Positions 21,890-31,464 of a DNA stretch of 64,000 nucleotides are shown piece by piece. Within the stretch, counting starts at the first letter, position 1, and each line of letters opens with the position of its first letter. Origin of the DNA: Agmasoma carcini (nom. nud.). Taxonomy: Eukaryota > Microsporidia > Thelohaniidae. The translations under genes were made by a program, and so were the position numbers. The notes beneath the pieces were generated by a model. That model had not been told where the DNA came from, made no database searches, and worked only from the letters and a program-made list of their open reading frames with translations. The stretch lies in contig JAOXFI010000010.1 of NCBI GenBank assembly GCA_029232285.1, positions 43,954 to 107,953 of the forward strand, given 5' to 3'.

Positions 21890-22165
21890 TATAACATTTT
21901 TATAGGTTTTTACAGGTTTTATAGGTTTTTATAGATTTTTATAGGTTCTTATAGGTTTTTATAGATTTTTTTTAACATTTTTTATTATAGATTTTTTCTT
22001 ATAACTTTTTTTATTATAGATTTTATTATAGGTTTTTTTTAACATTTTTTTATAACTTTTTTTATAACATTTTTTATAACATTTTTTTATAACATTTTTT
22101 ATAACATTTTTTATAACATTTTTTTATAACATTTTTTTTTAACATTTTTTATAAAATTTTTCAAT
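21890..22165. repeat. T-rich TATAACATTTTTT array
   Basis: Irregular copies of ATAGGTTTTT, then TATAACATTTTTT units, fill the spacer between the acidic-tail gene and eS27. Confidence 0.9.
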
Positions 22166-22183
22166 TTCCAAAAAAATTTGCCC

Positions 22184-22411
22184 ATGTCACTTTTTGCAGA
22201 ATACCAAAATAAAACTAAGAAGAAGCAACTCTTTGTCGAATCTAAAGGTTTCTTTATGGATGTTAAGTGCAGTAGTTGCAATTCTATAACACCTTGCTTC
22301 TCTCATTCCACTACAGAAATGTCTTGCTCTTCTTGTGCAACTCCAATTCTTGTACCAAAGGGTGGTAAAGCTGAACTTATAAATGGTGCTACATTTACAA
22401 AGAGAAAATAA
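22184..22411 (+). CDS. RPS27: 40S ribosomal protein eS27
   Basis: A 75-residue small-subunit ribosomal protein with a C4 zinc ribbon: C29-x2-C32 and C48-x2-C51, preceded by the family signature F-M-D-V-K-C. The C-terminal V-P-K-G-G-K-A-E-L-I-N-G-A-T-F block matches P-T-G-G-K-A-R-L-T-E-G-C-S-F of other eS27. The start is the ATG at 22184, directly after AAAAAATTTGCCC. The frame extends two codons upstream only through a TTG. The stop overlaps AATAAA. It is a little shorter than yeast eS27 (82 residues) at the N-terminus. Confidence 0.95.
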   Translation: MSLFAEYQNKTKKKQLFVESKGFFMDVKCSSCNSITPCFSHSTTEMSCSSCATPILVPKGGKAELINGATFTKRK

Positions 22412-22449
22412 ATTTTATATTTAAATTTGATTAATTTATACATCTTTAC

Positions 22450-22620
22450 AATTAATCATTTGACTTCTGATCATGACCAACCATGTCTGACTAACCTGAC
22501 CACGTCTGATCATGTAACCATATCTTACCATGACTGTTCATGACCAACCATATCTTATCATGCCTGACCATATCTTACCATATCTGACTAACTATCCCTA
22601 CCATGACTAATCTAATATAT
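22450..22620. repeat. TGACCATG-type degenerate array
   Basis: Variable units such as CTGATCATGACCAACCATG and CTGACCATATCTTACCATG recur between eS27 and the homeodomain gene. Confidence 0.85.
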
Positions 22621-22985
22621 TATTATTATGTCTTAAGAAAATTTATTAATTTGTTTATATTTCAACATTACTGTATAATGTCACTTAATCTATTATATTT
22701 TATTTGACATATTCTGAATTATTAAGTTTTTTTGATTAATAAAGATTATGATCAAATGCTTAACTAAGTCTATATATACAATTATATATATTTAATTATA
22801 TCTTATTATCCAATAACATATATCTAACACACTTATATCCCTTTATCTAACATTCATTAATATTTTATAATCACTCAACCAAAATACAAATAATTCAACA
22901 TATGTTAATTATATATAAAGAAACAAATATAATCATCATTTACTAAACCTATAGAACTATTTAAGGTTGACTTTTTACAGGCCTT
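22621..22985. other. AT-rich upstream region of the homeodomain gene
   Basis: No gene is seen. TTTTTACAGG just before the homeodomain ATG resembles a 3' splice site, but no plausible 5' exon with a start codon was found upstream. Confidence 0.4.
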
Positions 22986-23297
22986 ATGAAAAACATCTAC
23001 AACTTTCAAAATGAAAATTTATTAGGTATACCTAGGAAAAGAGGTAGAATGAGATTATCACCATCTCAGATTCACATACTCGAATCAAACTATAAGGTAG
23101 ATAGCAAACCATCTTCATCTACTAAAAAGTTTCTAAGTATTAAGTTAGGGGTTCCAATCAAGAACATTCAAATATGGTTTCAAAATAGGAGAGCGAAAGA
23201 AAGAAGCAACAGAGACGATGATGATGTTGTTTTAGGAATGGAAGGGTATTATCAATCATACATGGGAAGAAGGTCGTATGATTATGATGATCATTAA
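22986..23297 (+). CDS. Homeodomain transcription factor
   Basis: A 103-residue nuclear DNA-binding protein that is mostly a homeodomain (about residues 17-76). Helix 3 contains I-Q-I-W-F-Q-N-R-R-A-K-E-R (residues 61-73), the invariant W-F-x-N-x-R recognition-helix motif. A basic R-K-R-G-R-M-R arm precedes helix 1. The tail is acidic (D-D-D-D) and then Y/G/R-rich. Microsporidia keep a small set of such genes. The start lacks the usual AAATTT block: the sequence before ATG is TTTTTACAGGCCTT, so the start is less certain than for neighbouring genes. Confidence 0.9.
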   Translation: MKNIYNFQNENLLGIPRKRGRMRLSPSQIHILESNYKVDSKPSSSTKKFLSIKLGVPIKNIQIWFQNRRAKERSNRDDDDVVLGMEGYYQSYMGRRSYDYDDH

Positions 23298-23334
23298 ATT
23301 GGTTGTATCGAATTTAATAATAATATTATTTAGA

Positions 23335-23470
23335 AATATTGTTAAGGTTATGGTTATAGCTATGGCTAGGCTATAGTTATGGCTATGATATGGTTATGAT
23401 ATGGCTATAATATGACTATGATATTGGTTTTGAATTATGTTATGGTTGATCTTAGCTATATGTCGCATAT
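23335..23470. repeat. TTATGGCTATG-type degenerate array
   Basis: Units of GGTTATGGTTATAGCTATGGC and variants lie just past the homeodomain gene, in the convergent spacer with CCT8. Confidence 0.85.
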
Positions 23471-23694
23471 GTTAACGATATGCTAGTTATTATTAATATT
23501 AAAGGTTGGTTAGTGTAATATATTTTAAGTCTTAAGATGATCAATTGTTATTAATTTTTAAAAAATTTAAATCTTAGGAAATATTCAATTAATATATTTT
23601 CAATTGATAAAATCAGTTATTTTTTATTATCATAAATCAATCTTATTAAGATATAAATATATCTAAACTTGACTCTTGACATGGCTAACATATA

Positions 23695-23860
23695 CTACTA
23701 ACTAACCTGATTAACTAACTAACTAACCTGATTAACTAACTAACTAACCTGATTAACTAACTAACTAACTAACCTGATTAACTAACTAACTAACTAACCT
23801 GATTAACTAACTAACTAACTAACCTGATTAACCAACTAACTAACTAATCTGACTATTCAT
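23695..23860. repeat. CTAACTAACCTGATTAA tandem array
   Basis: Six to seven copies of CTAACTAACCTGATTAA with one to three extra CTAA insertions per unit. The (CTAA)n core is the complement of the (TTAG)n core of other spacer arrays. It lies beyond the 3' end of CCT8. Confidence 0.95.
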
Positions 23861-23937
23861 TCCCACCATATTCCTATTCCTACCATAACATAAAAACTAC
23901 TAAAAATCTTAACAAATATACAAAAATAAAATATCAT

Positions 23938-25260
23938 TTAATGATCAGGTACTATTTCCCTAGGCTTAACATCAATCTTATCCTTCTCTGAGATAATATA
24001 ATCATCAATCTGTAGCAAATCAATCACAAAGTCATAGCAGCTCCTTATCAAATGCTTCTTATAATTTGTATCAAGATTAATATTTGGATATTCCATAGAT
24101 AAATATTCAGAATTCTTTACATCAATTTCATTAAAAGAAGAATCTTTATGTACCTTTAAATAATCAATATAATCAAAAATATTTCTTTCAATCTCATCCA
24201 ACCTTTCTCTAATTGAATTTTTAAGAATAAGCGTCTTGTAATTAGTTTTAAGATAACAAAATCCGTTTTCATATTTAAATTCTTCAATTTTGTTTGATAT
24301 TTTATAATGCAAAGGATTGGTATTGTTTGACTGATTAATATCACATGATTGATCATCATTATTTATGACTTTCATCATTTTCTGATCACTTAATTCATTG
24401 GTTATTGGTTTAGTTGGTCTTACTTCAGGTAATATTCTTACATTTGCAGACTTAGATATTCTTTCTAAGTCATATTTGTTAAATACTCTTATCACTTGTT
24501 TATTTTCTGATTCTAAAATTTCTAATACTAAATCATTAACTTTACCATTAATTATGATCAAATCAGCAGTAATTTGACTAGCTAATTGTCTTAATAGTAG
24601 ATTTTCATCTTTTGTAAAGCTATTTAACTCTTCTGCACTCTTCATCAGCAGTGATGCCTTAAGTTCTGTACGCTTAAGATCAATATCACAATTAAAAATA
24701 GCTATGCTAGGTCTTTTTATGTAGTTAACCTTGGTTAAAGGCTTGGTTTGTAATACAAAACCATCTACTAACTCTGAATCTTCAATTGTACCTCTATTTA
24801 CCTTTATAATTTTAAAGTTAGTCAATAAATTTACATTTTTCAGTAAATTTTTTATATAAAAATTATTTATAAAGCTTGGGCATGAAATAAGTTCATTTTT
24901 AACTTCAAAACTTAAAATTCTTAATATTTCAATGATTTTTTTAAGCTTTAAACCTTTGTTAAACAAATTTTGAACTTCTTTTAATAAATTTTGTGTTATT
25001 TTAACAAAATTTGTATTGTAAATTAAATTATTTTCCATATAATTTAGAATTAGCTGCTTAAGAGGTGTTGATATTTTAATTTCACTTAATATTAACTTAG
25101 GATCGTTTGTTAAGGCCAATCTTATGTCATTCATTATTAATTTAGAAGAAGATGCAGTCTTAAGCAAAGATAAGACCATGTTGATGGAGTTTAATGTTCT
25201 ATATTTCTCTTGAGTAGCATTAGGAAGTAAATTGTTTATACCTTGTAGTTGAAAAGACAT
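23938..25260 (-). CDS. CCT8: Chaperonin CCT subunit theta, degenerate ATPase
   Basis: A 440-residue subunit of the cytosolic chaperonin (TRiC/CCT) that folds actin and tubulin; the family is usually about 550 residues. N-terminal N-D-P-K-L-I-L-S-E-I matches the T-N-D-A-A-T-I-L-x-E-L region; V-D-G-F-V-L, then I-A-I-F-N-C-D-I-D and K-S-A-E-E-L-N-S-F-T-K-D-E match CCT-theta (V-R-G-M-V-F, A-V-Y-S-C-P-F-D, K-T-A-E-E-L-x-N-F-S-K-G-E). ATP-binding features are eroded: the G-P-x-G-M loop is not recognisable and G-D-G-T-N is Y-N-T-N. The start follows AAAAATTTATCCAT. Orthology to theta rather than another subunit is fairly secure from these blocks. Confidence 0.88.
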   Translation of the reverse strand: MSFQLQGINNLLPNATQEKYRTLNSINMVLSLLKTASSSKLIMNDIRLALTNDPKLILSEIKISTPLKQLILNYMENNLIYNTNFVKITQNLLKEVQNLFNKGLKLKKIIEILRILSFEVKNELISCPSFINNFYIKNLLKNVNLLTNFKIIKVNRGTIEDSELVDGFVLQTKPLTKVNYIKRPSIAIFNCDIDLKRTELKASLLMKSAEELNSFTKDENLLLRQLASQITADLIIINGKVNDLVLEILESENKQVIRVFNKYDLERISKSANVRILPEVRPTKPITNELSDQKMMKVINNDDQSCDINQSNNTNPLHYKISNKIEEFKYENGFCYLKTNYKTLILKNSIRERLDEIERNIFDYIDYLKVHKDSSFNEIDVKNSEYLSMEYPNINLDTNYKKHLIRSCYDFVIDLLQIDDYIISEKDKIDVKPREIVPDH

Positions 25261-25275
25261 ATGGATAAATTTTTT
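25261..25275 (-). promoter_or_regulatory. Start signature of CCT8
   Basis: Read on the minus strand, AAAAATTTATCCAT directly precedes the ATG. Confidence 0.6.
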
Positions 25276-25294
25276 ATAAAATGATTAAGATAAA

Positions 25295-25705
25295 AATTTA
25301 TTATTATGAATGATTATGGGAGGTTATGGATGATTATGGATGATTATGGTTGATTATGGATGATTATGGATGATTATGAATGATTATAAGTGATTATTGA
25401 TGGTTATGGGTGGTTATGAATGATTACTGATGGTTATGAGTGATTATGAGTGATTATGAGTGATTATGAGTGATTATTGGTGACTATAGATAATTATAAG
25501 TGATTATTGATGGTTATGGGTGGTTATGAATGATTACTGATGGTTATGAGTGATTATGAGTTATTATGAGTGATTACTGATGGTTATGAGTTATTATGAG
25601 TGATTATGAGTGATTATTGGTGACTATAGATAATTATAAGTGATTATTGATGGTTATGGGTGGCTATGATTGATTTTGGATGATTATAGATTAATATAGA
25701 TGATC
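25295..25705. repeat. TGATTATGGA/TGATTATGAG tandem array
   Basis: About 40 units of a 10-bp TGATTATGRR motif with higher-order copies: a stretch of about 80 bp around GATAATTATAAGTGATTATTG recurs near 25490 and 25630. It lies upstream of CCT8 and ends where the transposon island begins. Confidence 0.95.
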
Positions 25706-26300
25706 ATGGATAATATATTGTCAGATTAGCATATGTTTTTTGATCTCAATTTTTTAAAAATGCAAAGTAGTTAAAATCTTAACATTAAATTAAAATATAA
25801 TAATTTAAATCTTTTTAAGATCAACACAATTTTATTTGTTTTAAAAAACACTTTCTTAATGTATAGCTGATGTATTTGATTAAAATACAGATGTTACACG
25901 CAGGTTTTTGAATAATAAAGGTATAATGATATAATATTAGAGTATTTCGATGTATTGTTTTTGTTATTATGTGTTTTAATGTTGTATCAAAGATGTAATA
26001 AATAATAATCAGAGTTGTTGAAAATATCTTTATTAAATCCATGTTCCGACATGGGTGAGGATCTCACAATTACTTAATACTTTTGAGATAATAAATGTAT
26101 ATTATATATATGTTATTCTGATACAACAAATATTATTAAATATATAGATTTGTATTTTTATTTTATATATTAATACTTTTGTTCAACCTATCCTACTATT
26201 TAAAACTTATATCTAAGTTGTACTCTTTATCACTAATATGTAGACATTGAGTGGTATGAATGTTTTGTATAGTCTTTAATGATCATTTCAATAAATATAT
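25706..26300. other. AT-rich region, nothing recognised
   Basis: A 73-codon minus-strand ORF (25821-26042) has no start signature and a composition typical of noncoding DNA here; I do not call it a gene. Confidence 0.4.
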
Positions 26301-27462
26301 TATGAAAATTTTAAATAGGAAAATTGCAATCTTCAAAAGATTTTATGTCTTATTAAAATACATTTTATTTTCTATGGGATTTCAATACGCGAAATCAGTG
26401 TAAAAACCGACTTAAAGAGGTCTAAAACACAATATCACGTTAAAAAATAAAAGAATAATAAAGAGGATAAAAGAAAAAGCTGGTGGCGGGAAGAAATTAA
26501 TCATATCAGCAATATCAGATTGATTAAAAAATGATCAATAAAAAGTTCTATGCTACATGCCGTAATATCAAAAAAATTAAGATGATTTGGAATCGAGTAT
26601 CTGTGATAAAAGTAAGAGTTTTTTCTAAAGAATTATCACTTATGATGTGTTTATCCTCCTTCTTCTAAGCTAAAATTATTAAATTTGCAAATAATTAACA
26701 GATTAAGAATTAATAAAATGTGATTATTTGAAGGTAAAGACTACTTTAGCGAATGTTTCCTTTTTATATTAAAGTTTTTTTAACATTTATAATGACTCTA
26801 AGAGGCAAAAGGTGTAGGTTGAAGAAGGAAAATCAACGCCTATAAATGAAACTGTTAAATTTGGTAAGAAGAAAATATTTGTTTGGGGTTGTATGAGTAG
26901 AATGATGTTGGGAATTTGATGTTTTTAATGGAACCTTAAATGCACTATATTATAACTTAAATATTAAGCAATAATTTAAATGAGAGTGCACAAAAATTCC
27001 TATTTTCAAAATATAAATTTTAACAAGACAATGGTCCAAAGCATAAAAGTAAGATGGCATCAGAGTTTTTAAATATATGACCATTAGGATGTTAGAAATG
27101 GCCTTCACAGAGCTAGATATCAACCCTATAGAACATCTATGGGCTTATTTAAAGCAAAAATTAGTGAAATGTGGGTGTGTATCGGTACTTTTATTGTAGA
27201 ACACTAGTATAGTCTATGAGTGACAGAATTAAAAAAGTTTTCGTGGCAAAAGGTGGTCATACATCATATCTAATAAAGGTGTCTAGTTTTTTATTGGTTT
27301 TAAATTAAATATTTTATCAAAATTATTATAAGAGTTTATATAAAATGCGTGATTTAAAAAATAAAATAGATATACTTATCTATTAAATTCAAATTATTTT
27401 TTCATTCAAAAAATTACGCTTTTTATATAATCATTTTGGGGTTCCAGTTTTTTGGAGTATTG
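26300..27462 (+). mobile_element. Tc1-like transposon, family C, 5'-truncated
   Basis: The body matches the opposite-strand element at 51789-53203 (shared start-proximal block TTTTCTATGGG then AAATCAGTGTAAAAA, and the 3' block GGTGGTCATACATCATAT). The right terminus ends TTTTGGAGTATTG before TA at 27463-27464, the same tip as its sister. The left inverted repeat is missing. It separates CCT8 from TAF13. Confidence 0.75.
26385..27290 (+). pseudogene. Tc1-like transposase remnant, family C
   Basis: Pieces in order: a helix-turn-helix-like basic region, an F-V-W-G-C-M-S block near 26880, FQQDNGPKHKSK-like sequence at 27010-27055 (interrupted), and DINPIEHLWAYLKQKL near 27118-27165. These are the standard second and third catalytic landmarks of Tc1 transposases. 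Stops and frameshifts inactivate it. Confidence 0.75.
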
Positions 27463-27469
27463 TATAGCT

Positions 27470-27960
27470 GATCCATCTTCAACCTCTCTTTTAATGATGT
27501 TTATAAAAGTTGCCTTTCTCAACACAAAAATACCTGCAATCATCTCCTTTGATCAAACCAAAGTCATATGTTCTATTTACCCTATTTTTAAATTTCTAAA
27601 ATTTTGTAATTTCATCACCTTGTAATAAACTACACTTTTACTCATGTTTCAACCAACGAATTTGGATTCGTCTATTTAAACAAAGTAACACACCGTTCCA
27701 ATATCTTGTATCGACGAGCTACTTATGCGTTTTATATTAAAACTTTCTAAAAAGCCAAACCACTTACAGATAGTATCACAACAATGACCAATTAGCTGTA
27801 ACATACTTCATTATAAAGAAAAATTCTGTAATATTTAATTTTATTATAATTTCTCCATTTATACTGTCAAAATTAAATATTTTATCAGCAACATACCCTT
27901 TTTTGAACTCCTAACATAGCATTAGTTCTATCAAATAAATCATTATTCATTTATTATATT
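27470..27960 (-). pseudogene. Merlin/ISXO2-like transposase fragment
   Basis: The minus strand reads DTICKWFGFLESFNIKR then SSSIQDIGTVCYFV and IDESKF between about 27780 and 27660. I-D-E-S-K-F resembles the catalytic start of ISXO2-type transposases. No termini are visible. The class assignment rests on this short block. Confidence 0.4.
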
Positions 27961-28071
27961 GTAAGTAAAAGGTTTAACTAAAATATATTTATATCTAATT
28001 ATATAACAAAATTTTTCTGAGATTGAAAACAATACCATTTTTTATATCTAAAATTTTTTTATAAATTTTAT

Positions 28072-28395
28072 ATGGCTTACAATCCAAAAGACTATAAAAG
28101 AATATCATTTCTTAAAGAAGTAAGACAAATGATGTATGGCTTTGGTGATGTATTAAATCCAAGGGAAGACACGGCTGAGAGCGTTCAAAACTACTTAATG
28201 GAATATCTTAATACACTACTAATAAATATTCATAACATGGCTAGAATAAAAGGAAAAACAAAAACAGAAGATTTGATGTATTTTCTTAAGAGAGATAGAA
28301 AAAAGTATGGAAGAGCTAAAAAGCTTTTAATTACTAATGAAGAGTTGAAACAAGCAAGAAAAATATTTGAAGCTAAAGAATTTGAAAAAGATTAA
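28072..28395 (+). CDS. TAF13: TFIID subunit 13 (histone-fold TAF)
   Basis: A 107-residue histone-fold protein of the general transcription factor TFIID, where it pairs with TAF11 and contacts TBP. F-L-K-E-V-R-Q-M-M-Y-G-F-G-D-V-L-N-P (residues 13-30) matches the strongly conserved TAF13 opening (x-K-E-L-R-C-M-M-Y-G-F-G-D-D-x-x-P); R-K-K-Y-G-R-A-K-K-L-L and T-N-E-E-L-K-Q-A-R-K-x-F complete the signature. Length is close to yeast and human cores. The start follows AAATTTTAT. It converges with TPS1 across a short-period array. Confidence 0.95.
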   Translation: MAYNPKDYKRISFLKEVRQMMYGFGDVLNPREDTAESVQNYLMEYLNTLLINIHNMARIKGKTKTEDLMYFLKRDRKKYGRAKKLLITNEELKQARKIFEAKEFEKD

Positions 28396-28409
28396 AAAAA
28401 TGTAATTCA

Positions 28410-28665
28410 ATGTATATTTATGCAATATAATATTTATGCAATATAATATTTATGCAATATAATATTTTTTCAATATAATATTTTTCAATATAATATTTAT
28501 GCAATATAATATTTATGCAATACAATATTTATGCAATATAATATTTTTCAATATAATATTTATGCAATATAATATTTTTCAATTTCATTTTCAATTTTAT
28601 TTATGCAATATAATATTTTTCAATTTTATTTTCAATATTATTTATGCAACATTTCTTTCATATAC
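28410..28665. repeat. TATGCAATATAATATT tandem array
   Basis: About 14 variable copies of TTATGCAATATAATAT and TTTTCAATATAATAT fill the convergent spacer between TAF13 and TPS1. An ORF across it is only repeat. Confidence 0.95.
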
Positions 28666-28712
28666 ATCAATTCCTTCATAAATATAATTTAAAATTTAAA
28701 TTTTAAATTTTT

Positions 28713-30050
28713 TTATTTTTCTTCAAAAATAAATGATAAATTCTTCTCAGCCCATCCATGTGATGTAAATTTATCAACATTCTTTTTGTTTATTTCATGT
28801 CTCTTCTTTCTATCATCATAACTCAATGACAAAGCTAAATCAATTGAATTTGCTATCTCATCAGTATCGCTATGGTCAATCAAAATAGCTCCTCCAAGTG
28901 TTGCTGATGCTCCTGCATTCTTAGACAATATCACAACACCTTCCTTACCATCTTGACATGCAACATATTCCAATGCTACTAAATTCATCCCATCCATCAC
29001 TGAAGTAATCAAAAGTGCATCAGCCACCGAATATAACGCACATAACATTGGAAAACTAACACTGTCATACAAAAGTGTTATTGGCTTTTTAAACAAATCT
29101 TTTGCATTAATTTCACCAATTCTTCTATTCATTTCATCAACAACATTTCTATAACTTTTTAAATTAATTCTTGAAGGTATTTCAATCTGAATCAACACAG
29201 TTTCAATTTTGCTTTTTTCTAAATATTTTCCATAACCTTCTATTTTATTAGGCATGCCTTTTATATAATCAGTTCTATCAACACCTAATATTATTTTTTT
29301 ATCTTTGAAAGTCTCTTTAAGTATTTTAATATTATTTTTACACTCTTCAGTCTCTAAAGTTTCTTTAAATTGATCAGGATTGATACCAATGCTTACTGCC
29401 TCTAGTCTGCCATCATATTTGATGTTTTCTTTAAGAATTAAATTATAAAAATTTAACTTATAAAGTGGACAATGAAAGCTTATTAAATCACACTTGGTTA
29501 GAGAATGTAAAATTTCTTGATAATTTTCTAATTTCATAAAAATTGATGGATCAGGAAAGGTCGTATGTAGAAAAAACATAATTTTCATATTTTTAAAGCT
29601 TTTACGTAAAAGATTGGGAACTAACAACAAATGATAGTCATGAACCCATACAATATCATCTTCTCTGCATATTTCTTTGATTTTATTAGCAAATAATTCA
29701 GTATATTCCAAATAGCTTGGATATTCAACACTGCTTTCCTTTTTATCAACAAAGCCATGGAGAATGGGCCATAGCACAGTATTACAGAAATGAGAATATG
29801 CTTTATCATCAAGTTCAGGAGGAATAAAGACAGGTTTGCAGCTGTAATTATTGGACAGTTCATTATCAATTTGTTTCTTTTCATCTTCAGTTAAATTAGC
29901 ACTGATATTGCCAACCCATATAAATTCCATGGAATCACTCAAATTCTTAAGACCTGTGACAAGACCTCCGCTGTTCTTCTTATAATAAAAACCATCTTCA
30001 TTTCTTAAGACAGAAACAGGGAGTCGATTGCTAGCTATGATTAATCTCAT
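28713..30050 (-). CDS. TPS1: Alpha,alpha-trehalose-phosphate synthase
   Basis: A GT20 glycosyltransferase that makes trehalose 6-phosphate from UDP-glucose and glucose 6-phosphate in the cytosol; trehalose is the main spore sugar in many microsporidia. Of 445 residues, landmarks are S-N-R-L-P-V-S at the N-terminus, S-G-G-L-V-T-G-L (about 27-34), V-H-D-Y-H-L (136-141), V-D-R-T-D-Y-I-K-G (257-265, donor-phosphate binding) and D-G-M-N-L-V-A-L-E-Y-V-A-C-Q near 350. All expected catalytic regions are present. The ATG at 30050 is preferred over one 14 codons upstream because MRLIIASNRLPVS is the family start and AAATTTCATTTT precedes it. The stop overlaps AATAAA. Confidence 0.97.
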   Translation of the reverse strand: MRLIIASNRLPVSVLRNEDGFYYKKNSGGLVTGLKNLSDSMEFIWVGNISANLTEDEKKQIDNELSNNYSCKPVFIPPELDDKAYSHFCNTVLWPILHGFVDKKESSVEYPSYLEYTELFANKIKEICREDDIVWVHDYHLLLVPNLLRKSFKNMKIMFFLHTTFPDPSIFMKLENYQEILHSLTKCDLISFHCPLYKLNFYNLILKENIKYDGRLEAVSIGINPDQFKETLETEECKNNIKILKETFKDKKIILGVDRTDYIKGMPNKIEGYGKYLEKSKIETVLIQIEIPSRINLKSYRNVVDEMNRRIGEINAKDLFKKPITLLYDSVSFPMLCALYSVADALLITSVMDGMNLVALEYVACQDGKEGVVILSKNAGASATLGGAILIDHSDTDEIANSIDLALSLSYDDRKKRHEINKKNVDKFTSHGWAEKNLSFIFEEK

Positions 30051-30269
30051 AAAATGAAATTTATATTTTCTTAAATATTTAATTTGAAACAATCAAAAAA
30101 ATTTAACAAATAGAAAGTAATACAAAGATTTAAGTCATAGGTTTTAAGTATTTTTAATAAAATATGATTGGTTATTTTGTTATATTGTATTGGTCATATA
30201 TAAATATTAGCTAGTCTATTATTTTTAATAAAGTATAATTGGATATATTTTATTGGTTATTTTGTTGTT

Positions 30270-30620
30270 TTATTTGATTGTTGCATTAATAATTTTTATT
30301 TCATTTATAAATTCTATTAATTTATTTTGATAAATAAAATATTTCAAATCTTCTTCATTATAAAATAAAATATCAAAATTTTTAAATTTCAAAGTACAAT
30401 CAACCACTTTTATAAAAGTTTCATTTATATTTTCTATTATATTTTTTGATCCATTTGTATTGTAAATAAGTTTTAGTCCATCTTCATATATTAAAAATAA
30501 CTGACCTTGTTTAGTTGAATATAAATTTTTATTTTTATCATTTTCAATGAAATTTTGTGATGGAATGTTCAATTCTTTACTTATATATTTAAATATTCTA
30601 CAATTCATTATTTTATGCAT
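30270..30620 (-). CDS. Hypothetical protein, 116 residues
   Basis: An unrecognised protein without signal peptide or membrane segment, rich in I, N, K and F, probably mixed alpha/beta. Two ATGs are possible (30620 and 30608). Upstream, AAATTTATTTATGCATTTT contains a weak version of the start signature, and the whole 5' end is duplicated in inverted orientation at about 30745-30800. It is in tandem with TPS1, about 220 bp away, with no array between them. Moderate doubt remains that it is expressed. Confidence 0.6.
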   Translation of the reverse strand: MHKIMNCRIFKYISKELNIPSQNFIENDKNKNLYSTKQGQLFLIYEDGLKLIYNTNGSKNIIENINETFIKVVDCTLKFKNFDILFYNEEDLKYFIYQNKLIEFINEIKIINATIK

Positions 30621-30801
30621 TCAAGATTTTTTTTAAATAAAATGCATAAATAAATTTCATATAATACAACACTATAAATAAATTAAATATTATTCATATA
30701 ATATAACACAATAAATAAATTAAATATATTTCTTTAATACAACACTATAAATAAATTTTATTTATGCATTTTGTTTAAAAAAATCTTAAATGCATAAAAA
30801 C
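30601..30801. repeat. Inverted duplication of a gene 5' end
   Basis: The segment at about 30601-30660 (start codon and upstream region of the 116-residue gene) recurs inverted at about 30745-30801, sharing TTTATTTATGCATTTT, a T/A run and AATCTT. Between the arms lie three copies of ACAACACTATAAATAAATT-like units. The inverted arm opens only a few codons. Confidence 0.75.
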
Positions 30802-31444
30802 ACAACATAATCTTTACTCTAAATAAAATAAAATAAAAATAATTACTTATATTGACCCATAAGAAAGCGCTCCATGACTTTGATAAGCCTTAACTCATTT
30901 CAAGGCTAGTTAAAGAACAGTTTATATTCAATTTTTTTATAATCAAATTTTCTTAATTTTAACTCTCATCCAGATAGTATTTAACTGATTTTAAATATTT
31001 GCATAATTATTTAAAAATTTAGCAATATTATGATGAGTAAATTTTGATTTTAACATAAGGAGTACAATTCCTGACTTCTAAGATATTTTTTATTACTTAT
31101 AAAGTGCAACATCACCTTTACATCTGAAAATAATATTATAATTAATACATTTTATGGTCTAAATATCCATTTATTTGACCATTTATAACTTTACTATCGT
31201 AACTCAAAGAATCCTATCTTTTCCTAATTTTAAATAACAAGGAAATAAAAATATACTAAACATGTATTGAACTGATTTGATATATTTTTTTTAAAAAAAT
31301 AATACTTCTTTTTAAAATTGTCCAATCTATGCTATTTTTATATTTACTTAATATCACAAAAATATACCAAATACGACCATAGCTATATCAATGACATCCC
31401 TTTGATTTGTTTATTTACTTAATATCACAAAAAATCTTTTATAA
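30802..31444. other. Upstream region of myosin, no gene seen
   Basis: About 640 bp of AT-rich sequence without a supported ORF or recognisable element. CTTAATATCACAAAAA occurs twice, near 31346 and 31418. Confidence 0.5.
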
Positions 31445-31464
31445 AAAAAATTTATTTTTTATCC
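31445..31464 (+). promoter_or_regulatory. Start signature of the myosin gene
   Basis: AAAAAATTTATTTTTTATCC immediately precedes the ATG and matches the layout at CCT8 and the triphosphatase-like gene. Confidence 0.6.

Noticed and set aside
22960..22985. An intron 3' splice site (TTTTTACAGG) before the homeodomain gene
   Set aside because: No upstream exon with a start codon and no recognisable 5' splice or branch site was found; the homeodomain is complete without it.
23695..23860. A CRISPR-like array, because of regular CTAACTAACCTGATTAA repeats
   Set aside because: There are no unique spacers; the units are contiguous and vary only by CTAA insertions, and the genome is eukaryotic.
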